Shown here: positions 18,268 through 26,382 of the stretch, one piece after another
How the letters are laid out: each line of letters starts with the position of its first letter
Numbering within the stretch: the stretch's first letter is position 1
Assembly: GCF_001657485.1 (NCBI RefSeq)
Contig: NZ_LXFU01000029.1
Location: forward strand, 124,001-188,000
Reading direction: 5' to 3'
Origin: Rhizobium sp. WYCCWR10014
GTDB taxonomy: Bacteria; Pseudomonadota; Alphaproteobacteria; Rhizobiales; Rhizobiaceae
DNA length: 64,000 nucleotides
Position numbers and translations under genes: made by a program
Notes under the pieces: model-generated
What the model was told of the DNA's origin: nothing
Databases searched by the model: none
The model's input: the letters and a program-made list of their open reading frames with translations, nothing else

Positions 18268-19701
18268 TTAGGTCACAAGGCTCCAGAAGCCGTGCCTCTT
18301 GCCGTGTCGACGCTTAAGTTCTGCGACATAGATGTCATGGGGTCTTGTGTCGCCGAAGTCATTGATATGAGGCGCAAGCGATGCGCAGTCCGCAAGATGC
18401 CTCGCCGCATGCTTATAGCGACTGGACCGGCCGCTATCGAGCGCGAAATCGATCATGGAGCGCAAGAGGATGGTTGCCGCAAGCGGATGTTTCTCCGCCA
18501 GAGCTTCGGCCGCCGGCGGCATCAGCTCATAGAGATTGCCATCCAGTTCCGCCTTCCGCCTCATCACGAGTTTCGCTGCCTCGGCGGGTGCCTGCCAATT
18601 CAGGAAAAATGTAAGCGCCTGGTGGACCTCCGGGAAAGCCTGGGCATAAGCGAATGCCTTCTCCTCTGCCTCCAGATCATCGAAGTCCGGCAGTCGCTTG
18701 AGGAAGGCGCGGAGATGCTGATCGTGCAGCGACTGCTCGAAGCACGTCCATCTGTAGGTTTGAGCTTCCTCTCGCCGCCCCAGGGCCTCGAGCGTCTCGA
18801 CGCGCGCGAGCTGCCATTCGAATGGCATGGCCTGGCCTGTCGCATCGACCTCATTCAGCACCTCAATTGCCTCCTTCGACCGGCCGGCTGAGACCAGGCG
18901 ATTGGCGATGTCGGCCGCAATCATCGGCATCTTGCGCGTTTTCTCGGGTTGCTGAGCGATGTAGTCATCAACATCGCCCCGGGCGTCGGCAATTTCCTGC
19001 AAGGCTATGCGCACCGTCAGATCTCGCTGAGTGCTGTCGATCTCATCCTCGTAAAGGGGACTTCCGCTGCCCCAGCCGATGATCTCGCGCTTGTCATTAG
19101 CCGGCTTGTCTTTCGGCTCCTTGGACCATTCGACGAAGAGGGTTTTCAAGCAATCGAGACCATCCTTGCCGAGAGCTGGCGCCATCGCCGCAATCAGGTT
19201 GTCGTACTGGCCATAACCATCGTCTTGCACGGCTTTGAACACCTTGTCGGCCAGGACATTGGAGTCGATCTCGGCGGACACGGCGATTGCGGCAGCATCC
19301 TCGCAAGCCTGATGAAAACTTTGGATGATAGAACTGCTGCTGTCGCTGGATCTCTCAAAGATCGGATTCGCCAGTGCAAGGAACTGCCATATCAGTTCGA
19401 ACGCCTCCCGGGGATCATCGACGGCAACCGTCTCTACAATCGTCTTGCGCTGGGTTTCGAGATCGCTTTTCAGCGCTTTCACTTTGCGCCAGTTGATGAC
19501 GGTGCGGGCGCGGGCAATGCTGGCAAGCCGCTTTCGCACCTCACGCGCCACCTCGGCGCCGCCGTGATTGCCGGCAAGCTCCATTCGAAGCCGTCGCTTG
19601 TGGGCAGCGCTGCCCATGCTGACCTCGATCAGCAGCTCGGCAAGGCGCTGCGCACCAAGGGATTCGAGATTCTTCGCATTGAGTGTTGTCTTGGCTGCCA
19701 T
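18268..19701 (-). CDS. DUF6880 family protein
   Basis: 477 residues, largely alpha-helical with TPR-like repeats (for example RLVSAGRSKEAIEVLNEVDA and EWQLARVETLEALGRREEAQ). The N-terminus MAAKTTLNAKNLESLGAQRL, AELLIEVSMGSAAHKRRLR and the C-terminal RYKHAARHLADCASL are features I associate with DUF6880, a family of unknown function common in Rhizobiales. No signal peptide or membrane segment. It stands alone, 36 bases after the start of the DsbA-like gene on the same strand, so they may be cotranscribed. Confidence 0.75.
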   Translation of the reverse strand: MAAKTTLNAKNLESLGAQRLAELLIEVSMGSAAHKRRLRMELAGNHGGAEVAREVRKRLASIARARTVINWRKVKALKSDLETQRKTIVETVAVDDPREAFELIWQFLALANPIFERSSDSSSSIIQSFHQACEDAAAIAVSAEIDSNVLADKVFKAVQDDGYGQYDNLIAAMAPALGKDGLDCLKTLFVEWSKEPKDKPANDKREIIGWGSGSPLYEDEIDSTQRDLTVRIALQEIADARGDVDDYIAQQPEKTRKMPMIAADIANRLVSAGRSKEAIEVLNEVDATGQAMPFEWQLARVETLEALGRREEAQTYRWTCFEQSLHDQHLRAFLKRLPDFDDLEAEEKAFAYAQAFPEVHQALTFFLNWQAPAEAAKLVMRRKAELDGNLYELMPPAAEALAEKHPLAATILLRSMIDFALDSGRSSRYKHAARHLADCASLAPHINDFGDTRPHDIYVAELKRRHGKRHGFWSLVT

Positions 19702-19901
19702 CGATCATCGCTGTCGTTTCTGCGATGACCCTACCCTGCAGGCGGTACGAGGCCAAGGTCCGGGAATGTGTGCACGGGATAATCCTTCGGCACCTCGCGA
19801 TTAGCTAAAAACTAACGCTGCCTCGTAACGACTCCTAAAGCCGGTTTTGGCACCTTGTTGCCTGTCGAATATTGCTTCCAAATTTCTCGCTGGGGTTGAT
19901 T

Positions 19902-20156
19902 ATGAGTCATAATAAAGACGCCTGGGTCAGCCAGCGCGCTTATTCACTATGGGAATCGGAAGGCAGGCCGGATGGGCGTGGGGAAAGCCATTGGGCGCAG
20001 GCGCTGCGGGAGTTCGAGCAGCTGCAGCTGACGAAGGCCTCGCCCGATGGAAATGATCTCATCGAGAAGCTGAAGGCGGCCGGGCGGCTGATGCGGATCT
20101 ATGACGAGGCGGCGCCGGCCGTCGAGAACGACCGGCAGATCAAGGCAGCTCGCTAG
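19902..20156 (+). CDS. DUF2934 domain small protein
   Basis: 84 residues from ATG 19902. The N-terminal half has the DUF2934 pattern: RAYSLWESEGRPDGRGESHW, aromatic and Gly/Arg residues followed by a helix ending in a conserved HW. Function unknown; such proteins are common and often duplicated in rhizobia. The upstream ATG at 19872 adds ten residues without family support. It converges on the next gene. Confidence 0.8.
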   Translation: MSHNKDAWVSQRAYSLWESEGRPDGRGESHWAQALREFEQLQLTKASPDGNDLIEKLKAAGRLMRIYDEAAPAVENDRQIKAAR

Positions 20157-20190
20157 GCCGTATTTATCAATCCCTGGGTTGCCGAAATAT

Positions 20191-20760
20191 TCAGCGGCAT
20201 TCCAGGCGGACGATAGGCCTTGCCGGCAGGCGTCTTGCCACCTCGACGAAGCCGGCATCCAGAAACATCGAGAGCGCTCCCGGATAGAGCTCGGCTCCGT
20301 TCGAAGCACGGGCTGTCTGATCGACAGGGTAGGCTTCGAGACATTCGGCGCGGTTCGCGTTTGCGAATTCAACGGCGTGTTTCAACAACAGTCGCGACAG
20401 GCCCTGCCGTCGGAACGGCTTGCGGACGATGAAGCAATTGATCGACCAGACCGGCCTGTCATCGACCGGAGCAAAGGCTTTTGAACGGCGCAGCCGATCG
20501 AATACGGCGCGTGGCGCGACGCCGCACCATCCGGCCGGCTCATTGTCGTGATAGCCGAGAATGCCGGGCGGGCGCGGTTCGGCGACGAGACTGCGGAACC
20601 AGTTGCGATTTCCCACTCCCCATCCTGCCTTGTAGTCGGCATTCGGAAGGTACCAGTAGGCGCAGCGACAATTCCGGCCGTCGGCGCAACCGTCGAAGAC
20701 CGCTTCTATATCGGCCAGGCGGTCGGCGGTGGCGGGGAAGAAAGAGAAGCGGTCCTGCAT
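20191..20760 (-). CDS. GNAT family N-acetyltransferase
   Basis: 189 residues. A Cys-rich segment near the start (FDGCADGRNCRCAYWYLPNA) is followed by GNAT elements: PAGWCGVAPRAVFDRL, CFIVRKPFRRQGLSRLLL (acetyl-CoA binding) and AYPVDQTARASNGAELYPGA. This composition resembles a group of acetyltransferases with a short Cys-rich insert found widely in soil bacteria. Substrate unknown. It is a single gene with its own leader. Confidence 0.8.
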   Translation of the reverse strand: MQDRFSFFPATADRLADIEAVFDGCADGRNCRCAYWYLPNADYKAGWGVGNRNWFRSLVAEPRPPGILGYHDNEPAGWCGVAPRAVFDRLRRSKAFAPVDDRPVWSINCFIVRKPFRRQGLSRLLLKHAVEFANANRAECLEAYPVDQTARASNGAELYPGALSMFLDAGFVEVARRLPARPIVRLECR

Positions 20761-20912
20761 CCGGGCAAATTATGGCGCGGGCGGGTGATCGGCAAGCGGT
20801 CACGTGCCGGCCGATCAGGCGGGGCTGCCCTCCAGCTTGAAATGCGCGTTCTTTAGCCGCCGACTGCCCTGATATCGTTGCCGATCCTCATCCGCGGGCG
20901 ATCGTTCTGGCG

Positions 20913-21557
20913 CTACTGGCGTGCGGCCCAGCTGAGGCCACGCCGCAGGATAAGGGGCATGTAGGGATGGTCGAATTCGGTCGCGACATGACCGAGGGCG
21001 GAATAGAAGATGCGGCCGGCGCCGAAATGGCGCTTGAAGACGACGGGCATGACGACATTGCGGGCCGCCGGATCGTAGGCGCCGGTGAAGGTGGTGGTCG
21101 CGAGGATTTCAACCGTCGGATCGTAATGGAGGTAATATTGCTCCGAACGATAGTCGAAGTCCGGAATGCCCTCCATGACGGGATCGTCCTGGCGGGTGAC
21201 GGCGACGCGGAAGTCGATGATGTTGCCGGGATGGGCGACCCAGGTGACGCCGGAGACATAGCGGAAAGGCGCGCTTTCCTTGAAGGACGTAGCGAGCGCG
21301 CCGTGATGGCCGGCAAGCCCGAGCCCACCGCGCACGGCTTCGACGAGGGCAGCGGCATGCTCTTTCTCAAGCTTTTCGCCGGTAATGATCGGCACCAGCA
21401 GATCGGCCTTCGCCAGCATCGGAGATCCGAACACGCCGAGATCGCCGGTTACCTCGACCGTAAAATCGTCCTCGCGCAGGAGGTCGGCGACGATATCGGC
21501 GCATTGCTCCGGTTCATGACCTTGCCAGCCGCCCCAAACGACCAATGCCTTCCTCAT
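20913..21557 (-). CDS. ThuA-like domain protein
   Basis: 214 residues with a class I glutamine amidotransferase-like fold as in ThuA, linked to trehalose and related disaccharide metabolism in rhizobia. Motifs: ALVVWGGWQGHEPEQCADIV at the front, GGLGLAGHHGALATSF (the place of the nucleophile in amidotransferases, here a His-Gly-Ala with no Cys), VMPVVFKRHFGAGRIFYSAL and LGHVATEFDHP. Not next to a thuEFGK transporter here, so its substrate is open. Confidence 0.85.
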   Translation of the reverse strand: MRKALVVWGGWQGHEPEQCADIVADLLREDDFTVEVTGDLGVFGSPMLAKADLLVPIITGEKLEKEHAAALVEAVRGGLGLAGHHGALATSFKESAPFRYVSGVTWVAHPGNIIDFRVAVTRQDDPVMEGIPDFDYRSEQYYLHYDPTVEILATTTFTGAYDPAARNVVMPVVFKRHFGAGRIFYSALGHVATEFDHPYMPLILRRGLSWAARQ

Positions 21558-21825
21558 TCGCGCGCTCCCTGCCTGATGGCTGCAGACCGTTGATCATCAC
21601 ATGGTGATGCAAGCGCCTTAGATCGGGCCGCTATGCAAATCACGCGAATAATTTATGTTTCTTCCTGATCCGGCACAAATTGCGCGAGTGGCGGATCGCA
21701 CCCGGTCGAGCGTGGCTTCGGCATTTGACGTATTGCCCGTTGACGCCGATCGCAGTTCCTTCTTTTTATTGACGTGTATCTCGTCTAGGTTTCTCCCATC
21801 TCTCAATGAAAAATAAGGGTGGTGC

Positions 21826-22809
21826 ATGGCAGGTGAAACGGTTCTTGTCGTCGGCGGCGCCGGCTATATCGGCTCGCATACGTGCCTCGATCTGGCGAAC
21901 AAGGGCTATACGCCTGTCGTCTTCGACAATTTTTCGAACGGCCATCGCGAGTTCGTCAAATGGGGGCCGGCCGAGGAAGGCGATATTCGCGATCGCGCCC
22001 GGCTGGATGAGGTTCTGGCAAAGCACAAGCCGGCGGCGATCCTGCATTTCGCGGCGCTGATCGAGGTCGGCGAATCGGTGAAGGATCCGGTTTCCTTCTA
22101 CGAGAACAATGTGATCGGCACGTTGACGCTGCTTTCGGCGGCACAGGCGGCCGGCATCAACGCCTTCGTCTTCTCCTCCACCTGCGCGACCTACGGTCTG
22201 CCGCAGAGCGTGCCGCTCGACGAAACGCACCGGCAGGTGCCGATCAATCCCTACGGGCGGACGAAATATATCGTCGAGCAGGCGCTTGCCGATTACGACC
22301 AGTACAGGAGCCTGCGCTCGGTGGTGCTGCGTTATTTCAATGCGGCCGGCGCCGATTTCGAGGGCCGGATCGGCGAATGGCATCAGCCGGAAACGCATGC
22401 GATACCGCTGGCGATCGACGCGGCACTCGGCCGCCGCCAGGGTTTCAAGGTGTTCGGCAGCGATTACGAGACACGCGACGGCACCTGTGTGCGCGACTAC
22501 ATCCATGTGCTCGATCTTGCCGATGCGCATGTGCGCGCCGTCGAATATCTGCTGAAGGGCGGCGATTCCGTTGCGCTCAACCTCGGCACCGGCACCGGCA
22601 CGACAGTCAAGGAATTGCTCGGCGCGATCGAGGACGTATCGAACCGGCCTTTCCCGGTCGAATATATCGGCCGGCGCGAAGGCGATTCGCACACGCTGGT
22701 CGCCAATAACGACAAGGCGCGCGACGTGCTCGGCTGGGTGCCGCAGTATGATCTGTCTGAGATCATCCGCTCCGCCTGGGACTGGCATGCAAAAACCAAC
22801 CAGCATTGA
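21826..22809 (+). CDS. galE: UDP-glucose 4-epimerase GalE
   Basis: 327 residues, an extended short-chain dehydrogenase. The NAD-binding motif is GGAGYIGSHTCLDLANKGY; the catalytic set is SSTCATYG (Ser/Thr) and YGRTKYIVEQ (Tyr-x3-Lys). The sugar-binding part has YFNAAGAD and RDGTCVRDYIHVLDLADAHV. It interconverts UDP-glucose and UDP-galactose for exopolysaccharide and lipopolysaccharide synthesis. The sulfatase-like gene starts 23 bases before its stop, so the two are likely one transcript. Confidence 0.96.
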   Translation: MAGETVLVVGGAGYIGSHTCLDLANKGYTPVVFDNFSNGHREFVKWGPAEEGDIRDRARLDEVLAKHKPAAILHFAALIEVGESVKDPVSFYENNVIGTLTLLSAAQAAGINAFVFSSTCATYGLPQSVPLDETHRQVPINPYGRTKYIVEQALADYDQYRSLRSVVLRYFNAAGADFEGRIGEWHQPETHAIPLAIDAALGRRQGFKVFGSDYETRDGTCVRDYIHVLDLADAHVRAVEYLLKGGDSVALNLGTGTGTTVKELLGAIEDVSNRPFPVEYIGRREGDSHTLVANNDKARDVLGWVPQYDLSEIIRSAWDWHAKTNQH

Positions 22810-24355
22810 GCCAACCAGCATCGAGAAGGCGCGCCGGCCGAACATCCTGCTGATCACGGCGGATCAGTGGCGCGGCGATTGTCTGTCGGCTGCCGGTCAT
22901 GCCTGTGTAAAGACGCCTGGTGTCGATGCGCTGGCGCGGGAAGGCACGCTCTTCCGGCGGCACTATGCCGGGGCGGCACCCTGCTCGCCAGCGCGGGCCA
23001 CGCTCTATACCGGTCTCTATCAAATGAACCACCGGGTCTGCCGCAACGGTTCGCCGCTCGATGCTCGCTTCGACAATCTGGCGCTAGCGGCCCGGCGGGC
23101 GGGATACGACCCGACGCTGTTCGGCTACACGGATACGGCGCCTGATCCGCGCGGGATGGATGCGGGCGATCCGCATCTGACGACCTACGAAGGCGTGTTG
23201 CCGGGTTTTACGGCCCGTCAGCTTCTGCCGGAGCATGAGAAACAATGGCTCTCCTGGCTCAGGTCCCGTGGCCATGCGGATGCCGTCAGCCGCGATATCC
23301 ATATTCCCGTCGGTGCTAGAGACGGAGACATTTCCGATGCGGCGCCGGCCTATTCGCGCGACGAGACGCAGACGGCTTTCCTGGCCGGCGAGTTCATCCG
23401 TTGGATGGGCGAACAGGACAGGCCGTGGTTTGCTCATGTCTCTTTCTTGCGTCCGCATCCGCCGTTCTCCGTGCCGGAGCCGTTCAACCGAATGTTCAGG
23501 TCGGGCGAGGGACCGGCTTTTGCCCGGGCGGCAAACCGCGAAGCGGAACAGGTCAGCCATCCCTACCTCGCCTATGCCATGCCGCGCACTGACAAGGGCA
23601 GCTTTATCCACGGCGCAACGGGGCCGCTCAGCGGCTGGAACGCCGAGGATTTCGCCGCGATCCGGGCGATCTATTATGGCATGATAGCAGAGGTCGATGC
23701 GCAGCTCGGCCGCATCTGGCAGGCCCTCAAGGATGCGGGCGCCTGGGATGACACGCTTGTTGTCTTCACGTCCGACCACGCCGAAATGGCGGGCGATCAC
23801 TGGACGCTCGGCAAGGGCGGCTTCTTCGACGGCAGCTACCATATTCCGTTGGTGATCCGCGATCCCGCAAGCAGTGCTGCGGGTGGGGTCGTCGACAAAT
23901 TCACCAGCGCTGCCGATATTTTTCCGACACTTTGCCAAAGGCTCGGCATCGACGCGAAGAACGGGCTCGATGGCCGGTCGCTCATGCCATTTGTCAGGGG
24001 TGGCAGCGGACAGGGCTGGCGGGACGCGGCATTCTGGGAATTCGATTTCCGCGACATTGCTCATGGCGAGGCCGAGCAGCATTTCCGGCTGCGGTCCAAC
24101 GAATGCAATCTCGCGGTGGTCCGCGACGCGCGGTTCAAATACGTGCATTTTACCGCATTGCCGCCGCTCCTCTTCAATCTTGCCGATGATCCGATGGAGC
24201 TCGACAATGTCGCGGCGGATCCGGCCTATGCGGCGATACGGCTCGACTATGCCGAGAAGCTGCTGTCGCTCCGAGCACGGCATCTCGATCAGACGCTCGC
24301 CTATACCGAACTGACGGAAAGAGGGCCGGTGACCCGCCGGCCCTCAGACTGCTGA
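22787..24355 (+). CDS. Phosphonate monoester hydrolase / sulfatase family enzyme
   Basis: 522 residues from ATG 22787, overlapping galE by 23 bases. The alkaline phosphatase-superfamily fold has a metal ligand in LLITADQWRGD and the formylglycine site CSPARATLYTG (Cys66), which fits the C-x-P-x-R maturation motif. A single Asp before QWR, TSDHAEMAGDHWTLGKGG, and the C-terminal FRDIAHGEAEQHFRL plus HFTALPPLLFNLADDPMEL resemble the phosphonate monoester/phosphodiester hydrolase of R. leguminosarum more than arylsulfatases. It may release phosphorus from diesters or phosphonates. No signal peptide is seen. An anaerobic or FGE-type maturase gene is not in the window. Confidence 0.85.
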   Translation: MQKPTSIEPTSIEKARRPNILLITADQWRGDCLSAAGHACVKTPGVDALAREGTLFRRHYAGAAPCSPARATLYTGLYQMNHRVCRNGSPLDARFDNLALAARRAGYDPTLFGYTDTAPDPRGMDAGDPHLTTYEGVLPGFTARQLLPEHEKQWLSWLRSRGHADAVSRDIHIPVGARDGDISDAAPAYSRDETQTAFLAGEFIRWMGEQDRPWFAHVSFLRPHPPFSVPEPFNRMFRSGEGPAFARAANREAEQVSHPYLAYAMPRTDKGSFIHGATGPLSGWNAEDFAAIRAIYYGMIAEVDAQLGRIWQALKDAGAWDDTLVVFTSDHAEMAGDHWTLGKGGFFDGSYHIPLVIRDPASSAAGGVVDKFTSAADIFPTLCQRLGIDAKNGLDGRSLMPFVRGGSGQGWRDAAFWEFDFRDIAHGEAEQHFRLRSNECNLAVVRDARFKYVHFTALPPLLFNLADDPMELDNVAADPAYAAIRLDYAEKLLSLRARHLDQTLAYTELTERGPVTRRPSDC

Positions 24356-24376
24356 CAAAGTCGGACAACTCCTCTT

Positions 24377-24462
24377 TCGTCATACTCGGGCTTGTCCCGA
24401 GTATCTGCAGCCGGCGCAGCAGATCCTCGGCACAAGGCCGAGGAAGACGCCGAGTAAAGAAC
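24377..24462. repeat. RIME-like palindromic mosaic element, copy B
   Basis: The same two hairpins as copy A (6338-6436) in the opposite orientation: ATACTCGGG-CTTG-CCCGAGTAT type first, then ATCCTCGGCACAAGGCCGAGG, ending ACGCCGAGTAAAG. It is about 15 bases shorter in the middle. It lies between the convergent sulfatase and DUF1993 genes. Confidence 0.75.
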
Positions 24463-24511
24463 GAGGTTGTCAACAAACTGGGGCCAGTGACGCGCCGGCC
24501 CTGACAGTGGT

Positions 24512-25009
24512 TCAGCCGAGATAGTCGCGCTTGCCGATCGGAGCACCCTGGCTACGCAGGATGGCGTGGGCCGTCGCGACGTGAAAATAGAAGTTCGGCA
24601 GGGCGAAGGTGGCGATATATTCGTCACCCGGCAGCACGATACCACTCTTTCCCGGCAGGGTGATCTGGCGGGTTTCTGTGCCTTCCAGTGCTTGCGTGGA
24701 GAAGCTGGCGAGATAGGTTTCGGTCTTTGCCAGGCGCTCACGCAGGTCGTCGAACGTCGTTTCGTTATCCTCGAACTTCGGGGCGTCGGTCGCCGTCAGG
24801 CGGGCGAGCGCAAATTTGGCGGTGTCGCTGGCGCGCTGATACTGGCCGGAGAGCGGCAGCATGTCGGGCGCCAGGCGAGCGGCGACCAATATTGCGGGAT
24901 CAACATTCTTTTCCTTCGCATAGGCTTCGGCCTTGTCGAGGTAGGTTTTCAGGCTGGCGAGGCCGCGCTGGAACATCGGAACGGTGAGGCGATACATCGA
25001 AATGGACAT
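24512..25009 (-). CDS. DUF1993 family protein
   Basis: 165 residues from an ATG at 25009 preceded by AGGAC; the frame continues eight codons to another ATG. The sequence is helical with MSISMYRLTVPMFQRGLASL, ARLAPDMLPLSGQYQRASDT and a conserved NFYFHVATAHAILRSQGAPI-type C-terminus ending KRDYLG. The family belongs to the DinB-like four-helix bundles and is widespread in rhizobia; function unknown. It is transcribed away from the inositol transporter genes. Confidence 0.85.
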   Translation of the reverse strand: MSISMYRLTVPMFQRGLASLKTYLDKAEAYAKEKNVDPAILVAARLAPDMLPLSGQYQRASDTAKFALARLTATDAPKFEDNETTFDDLRERLAKTETYLASFSTQALEGTETRQITLPGKSGIVLPGDEYIATFALPNFYFHVATAHAILRSQGAPIGKRDYLG

Positions 25010-25225
25010 TTGTCCTGTCTCCAAAATCTTCAAATGATTGGGTCGCGGCGGGAGGTCGAAGGCGTTTGCGGCCGGGAGCCTGTCTTCGACCCTCCCATAA
25101 ATGGATGCTCGTTTCGTCTTTCACAACACTGACAATGCGGGCCTCGGTCCTCAAGCCCGCATGGCATTGCGCTCTCATCACGTTCTCGCCGCCGCTAAAG
25201 ATGCTTGACGTCGTTCCCAGAAAAT

Positions 25226-25239
25226 GGAATGAATATTCC
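25226..25239 (+). promoter_or_regulatory. Candidate IolR operator
   Basis: GGAA-TGAATA-TTCC is an exact match to the GGAA-N6-TTCC consensus reported for IolR, the RpiR-type repressor of myo-inositol genes in Sinorhizobium meliloti. It starts 15 bases after a TTGACG element (25205-25210) and 145 bases before the binding-protein gene. A weaker TTCC-N8-GGAA arm lies at 25214-25229, next to it. Confidence 0.6.
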
Positions 25240-25383
25240 GCAGAACGGATTTGACGGTTTGTTTGTTCCGTTTTGTGGAGCGCCGCGGGAGAGGTGGTGC
25301 GGAGAATTGCGGCTTCAGAGCAAATGCCTGGAGCTCCGGCGTGAGGAGGGTGCAGCCGGGCACCGCTTTGTGGAGGAAGTAAA

Positions 25384-26313
25384 ATGAAAAAGTTTATCCT
25401 GGGCACTGCGATGGCGCTCGTCATGTCGACGGCGGCTCACGCGGAAACTGTCGGCGTCTCGATGGCGAAATTCGACGACAATTTCCTGACGGTTCTGCGC
25501 AACGGCATGACCGATTATGCAAAGACCCTCAGCGGTGTGACGCTGCAGGTCGAAGACGCACAGAACGACGTTTCCAAGCAGCAGAGCCAGATCCAGAATT
25601 TCATCGCCTCAAAGGTCGATGCGATCATCGTCAACCCAGTCGATACCGATGCGACCACGGCAATGTCGAAGCTCGCGGCCGATGCCGGCATTCCGCTGGT
25701 TTACGTCAACCGTCAGCCGGTCAACGTCGACACGCTGCCGGACAATCAGGCCTTCGTCGCTTCCAACGAGCAGGAATCCGGCACGCTGGAAACCAAGGAA
25801 ATCTGCCGCATTCTCGGCGGCAAGGGCAAGGCCGTCGTCATCATGGGCGAGCTTTCCAACCAGGCTGCGCGCATGCGGACCCAGGACGTTCATGACGTCA
25901 TCAAGACGGATGAGTGCAAGGGTCTAGAGATCGTCGAAGAGCAGACGGCCAACTGGGACCGCACCCAGGGCGCCGACCTGATGACCAACTGGCTCTCCAG
26001 CGGCATTGAATTCGACGCCGTGATCTCCAACAACGACGAAATGGCGATCGGCGCCATCCAGGCGCTGAAGGCAGCCGGCAAGGATATGACCAAGGTTGTC
26101 GTCGGCGGCGTCGACGCTACGCAGGACGCGCTTGCCGCCATGCAGGCGGGCGATCTCGACGTCACGGTGTTCCAGGATGCCGCCGGCCAGGGCAAGGGCT
26201 CGCTCGATGCAGCGCTCAAGCTCGCCAAGGGCGAAAAGATCGAAAAGAAGGTCTACATTCCCTTCCAGCTCGTGACGCCTGCCAACGTCAAGGACTTCGT
26301 CACCAAGAACTGA
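25384..26313 (+). CDS. Sugar ABC transporter binding protein, probably myo-inositol (IbpA-like)
   Basis: 309 residues of the ribose/galactose-binding protein family (periplasmic binding protein type 1). The signal peptide is MKKFILGTAMALVMSTAAHA. The mature protein begins ETVGVSMAKFDDNFLTVLRN, with VDAIIVNPVDTDATT and SNNDEMAIGAIQALKAAG in the ligand cleft. The sugar is inferred: the IolR site upstream and likeness to IbpA of S. meliloti point to myo-inositol, but a rhizopine or pentose is possible. First gene of a three-gene operon; a strong hairpin follows it. Confidence 0.8.
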   Translation: MKKFILGTAMALVMSTAAHAETVGVSMAKFDDNFLTVLRNGMTDYAKTLSGVTLQVEDAQNDVSKQQSQIQNFIASKVDAIIVNPVDTDATTAMSKLAADAGIPLVYVNRQPVNVDTLPDNQAFVASNEQESGTLETKEICRILGGKGKAVVIMGELSNQAARMRTQDVHDVIKTDECKGLEIVEEQTANWDRTQGADLMTNWLSSGIEFDAVISNNDEMAIGAIQALKAAGKDMTKVVVGGVDATQDALAAMQAGDLDVTVFQDAAGQGKGSLDAALKLAKGEKIEKKVYIPFQLVTPANVKDFVTKN

Positions 26314-26328
26314 GGCGAACGCTACACG

Positions 26329-26355
26329 GGATGCGGGCTTTGCCCGCATCCTTTT
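26329..26355 (+). terminator. Intercistronic hairpin after the inositol-binding protein gene
   Basis: Perfect 10-bp stem GGATGCGGGC/GCCCGCATCC with a TTT loop, followed by TTTT. It lies 15 bases after the binding-protein stop and before the ATPase gene. Either a leaky terminator or an mRNA stabiliser. Confidence 0.7.
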
Positions 26356-26382
26356 CGCCTACCCGTATCCGGAGGAGATGAT

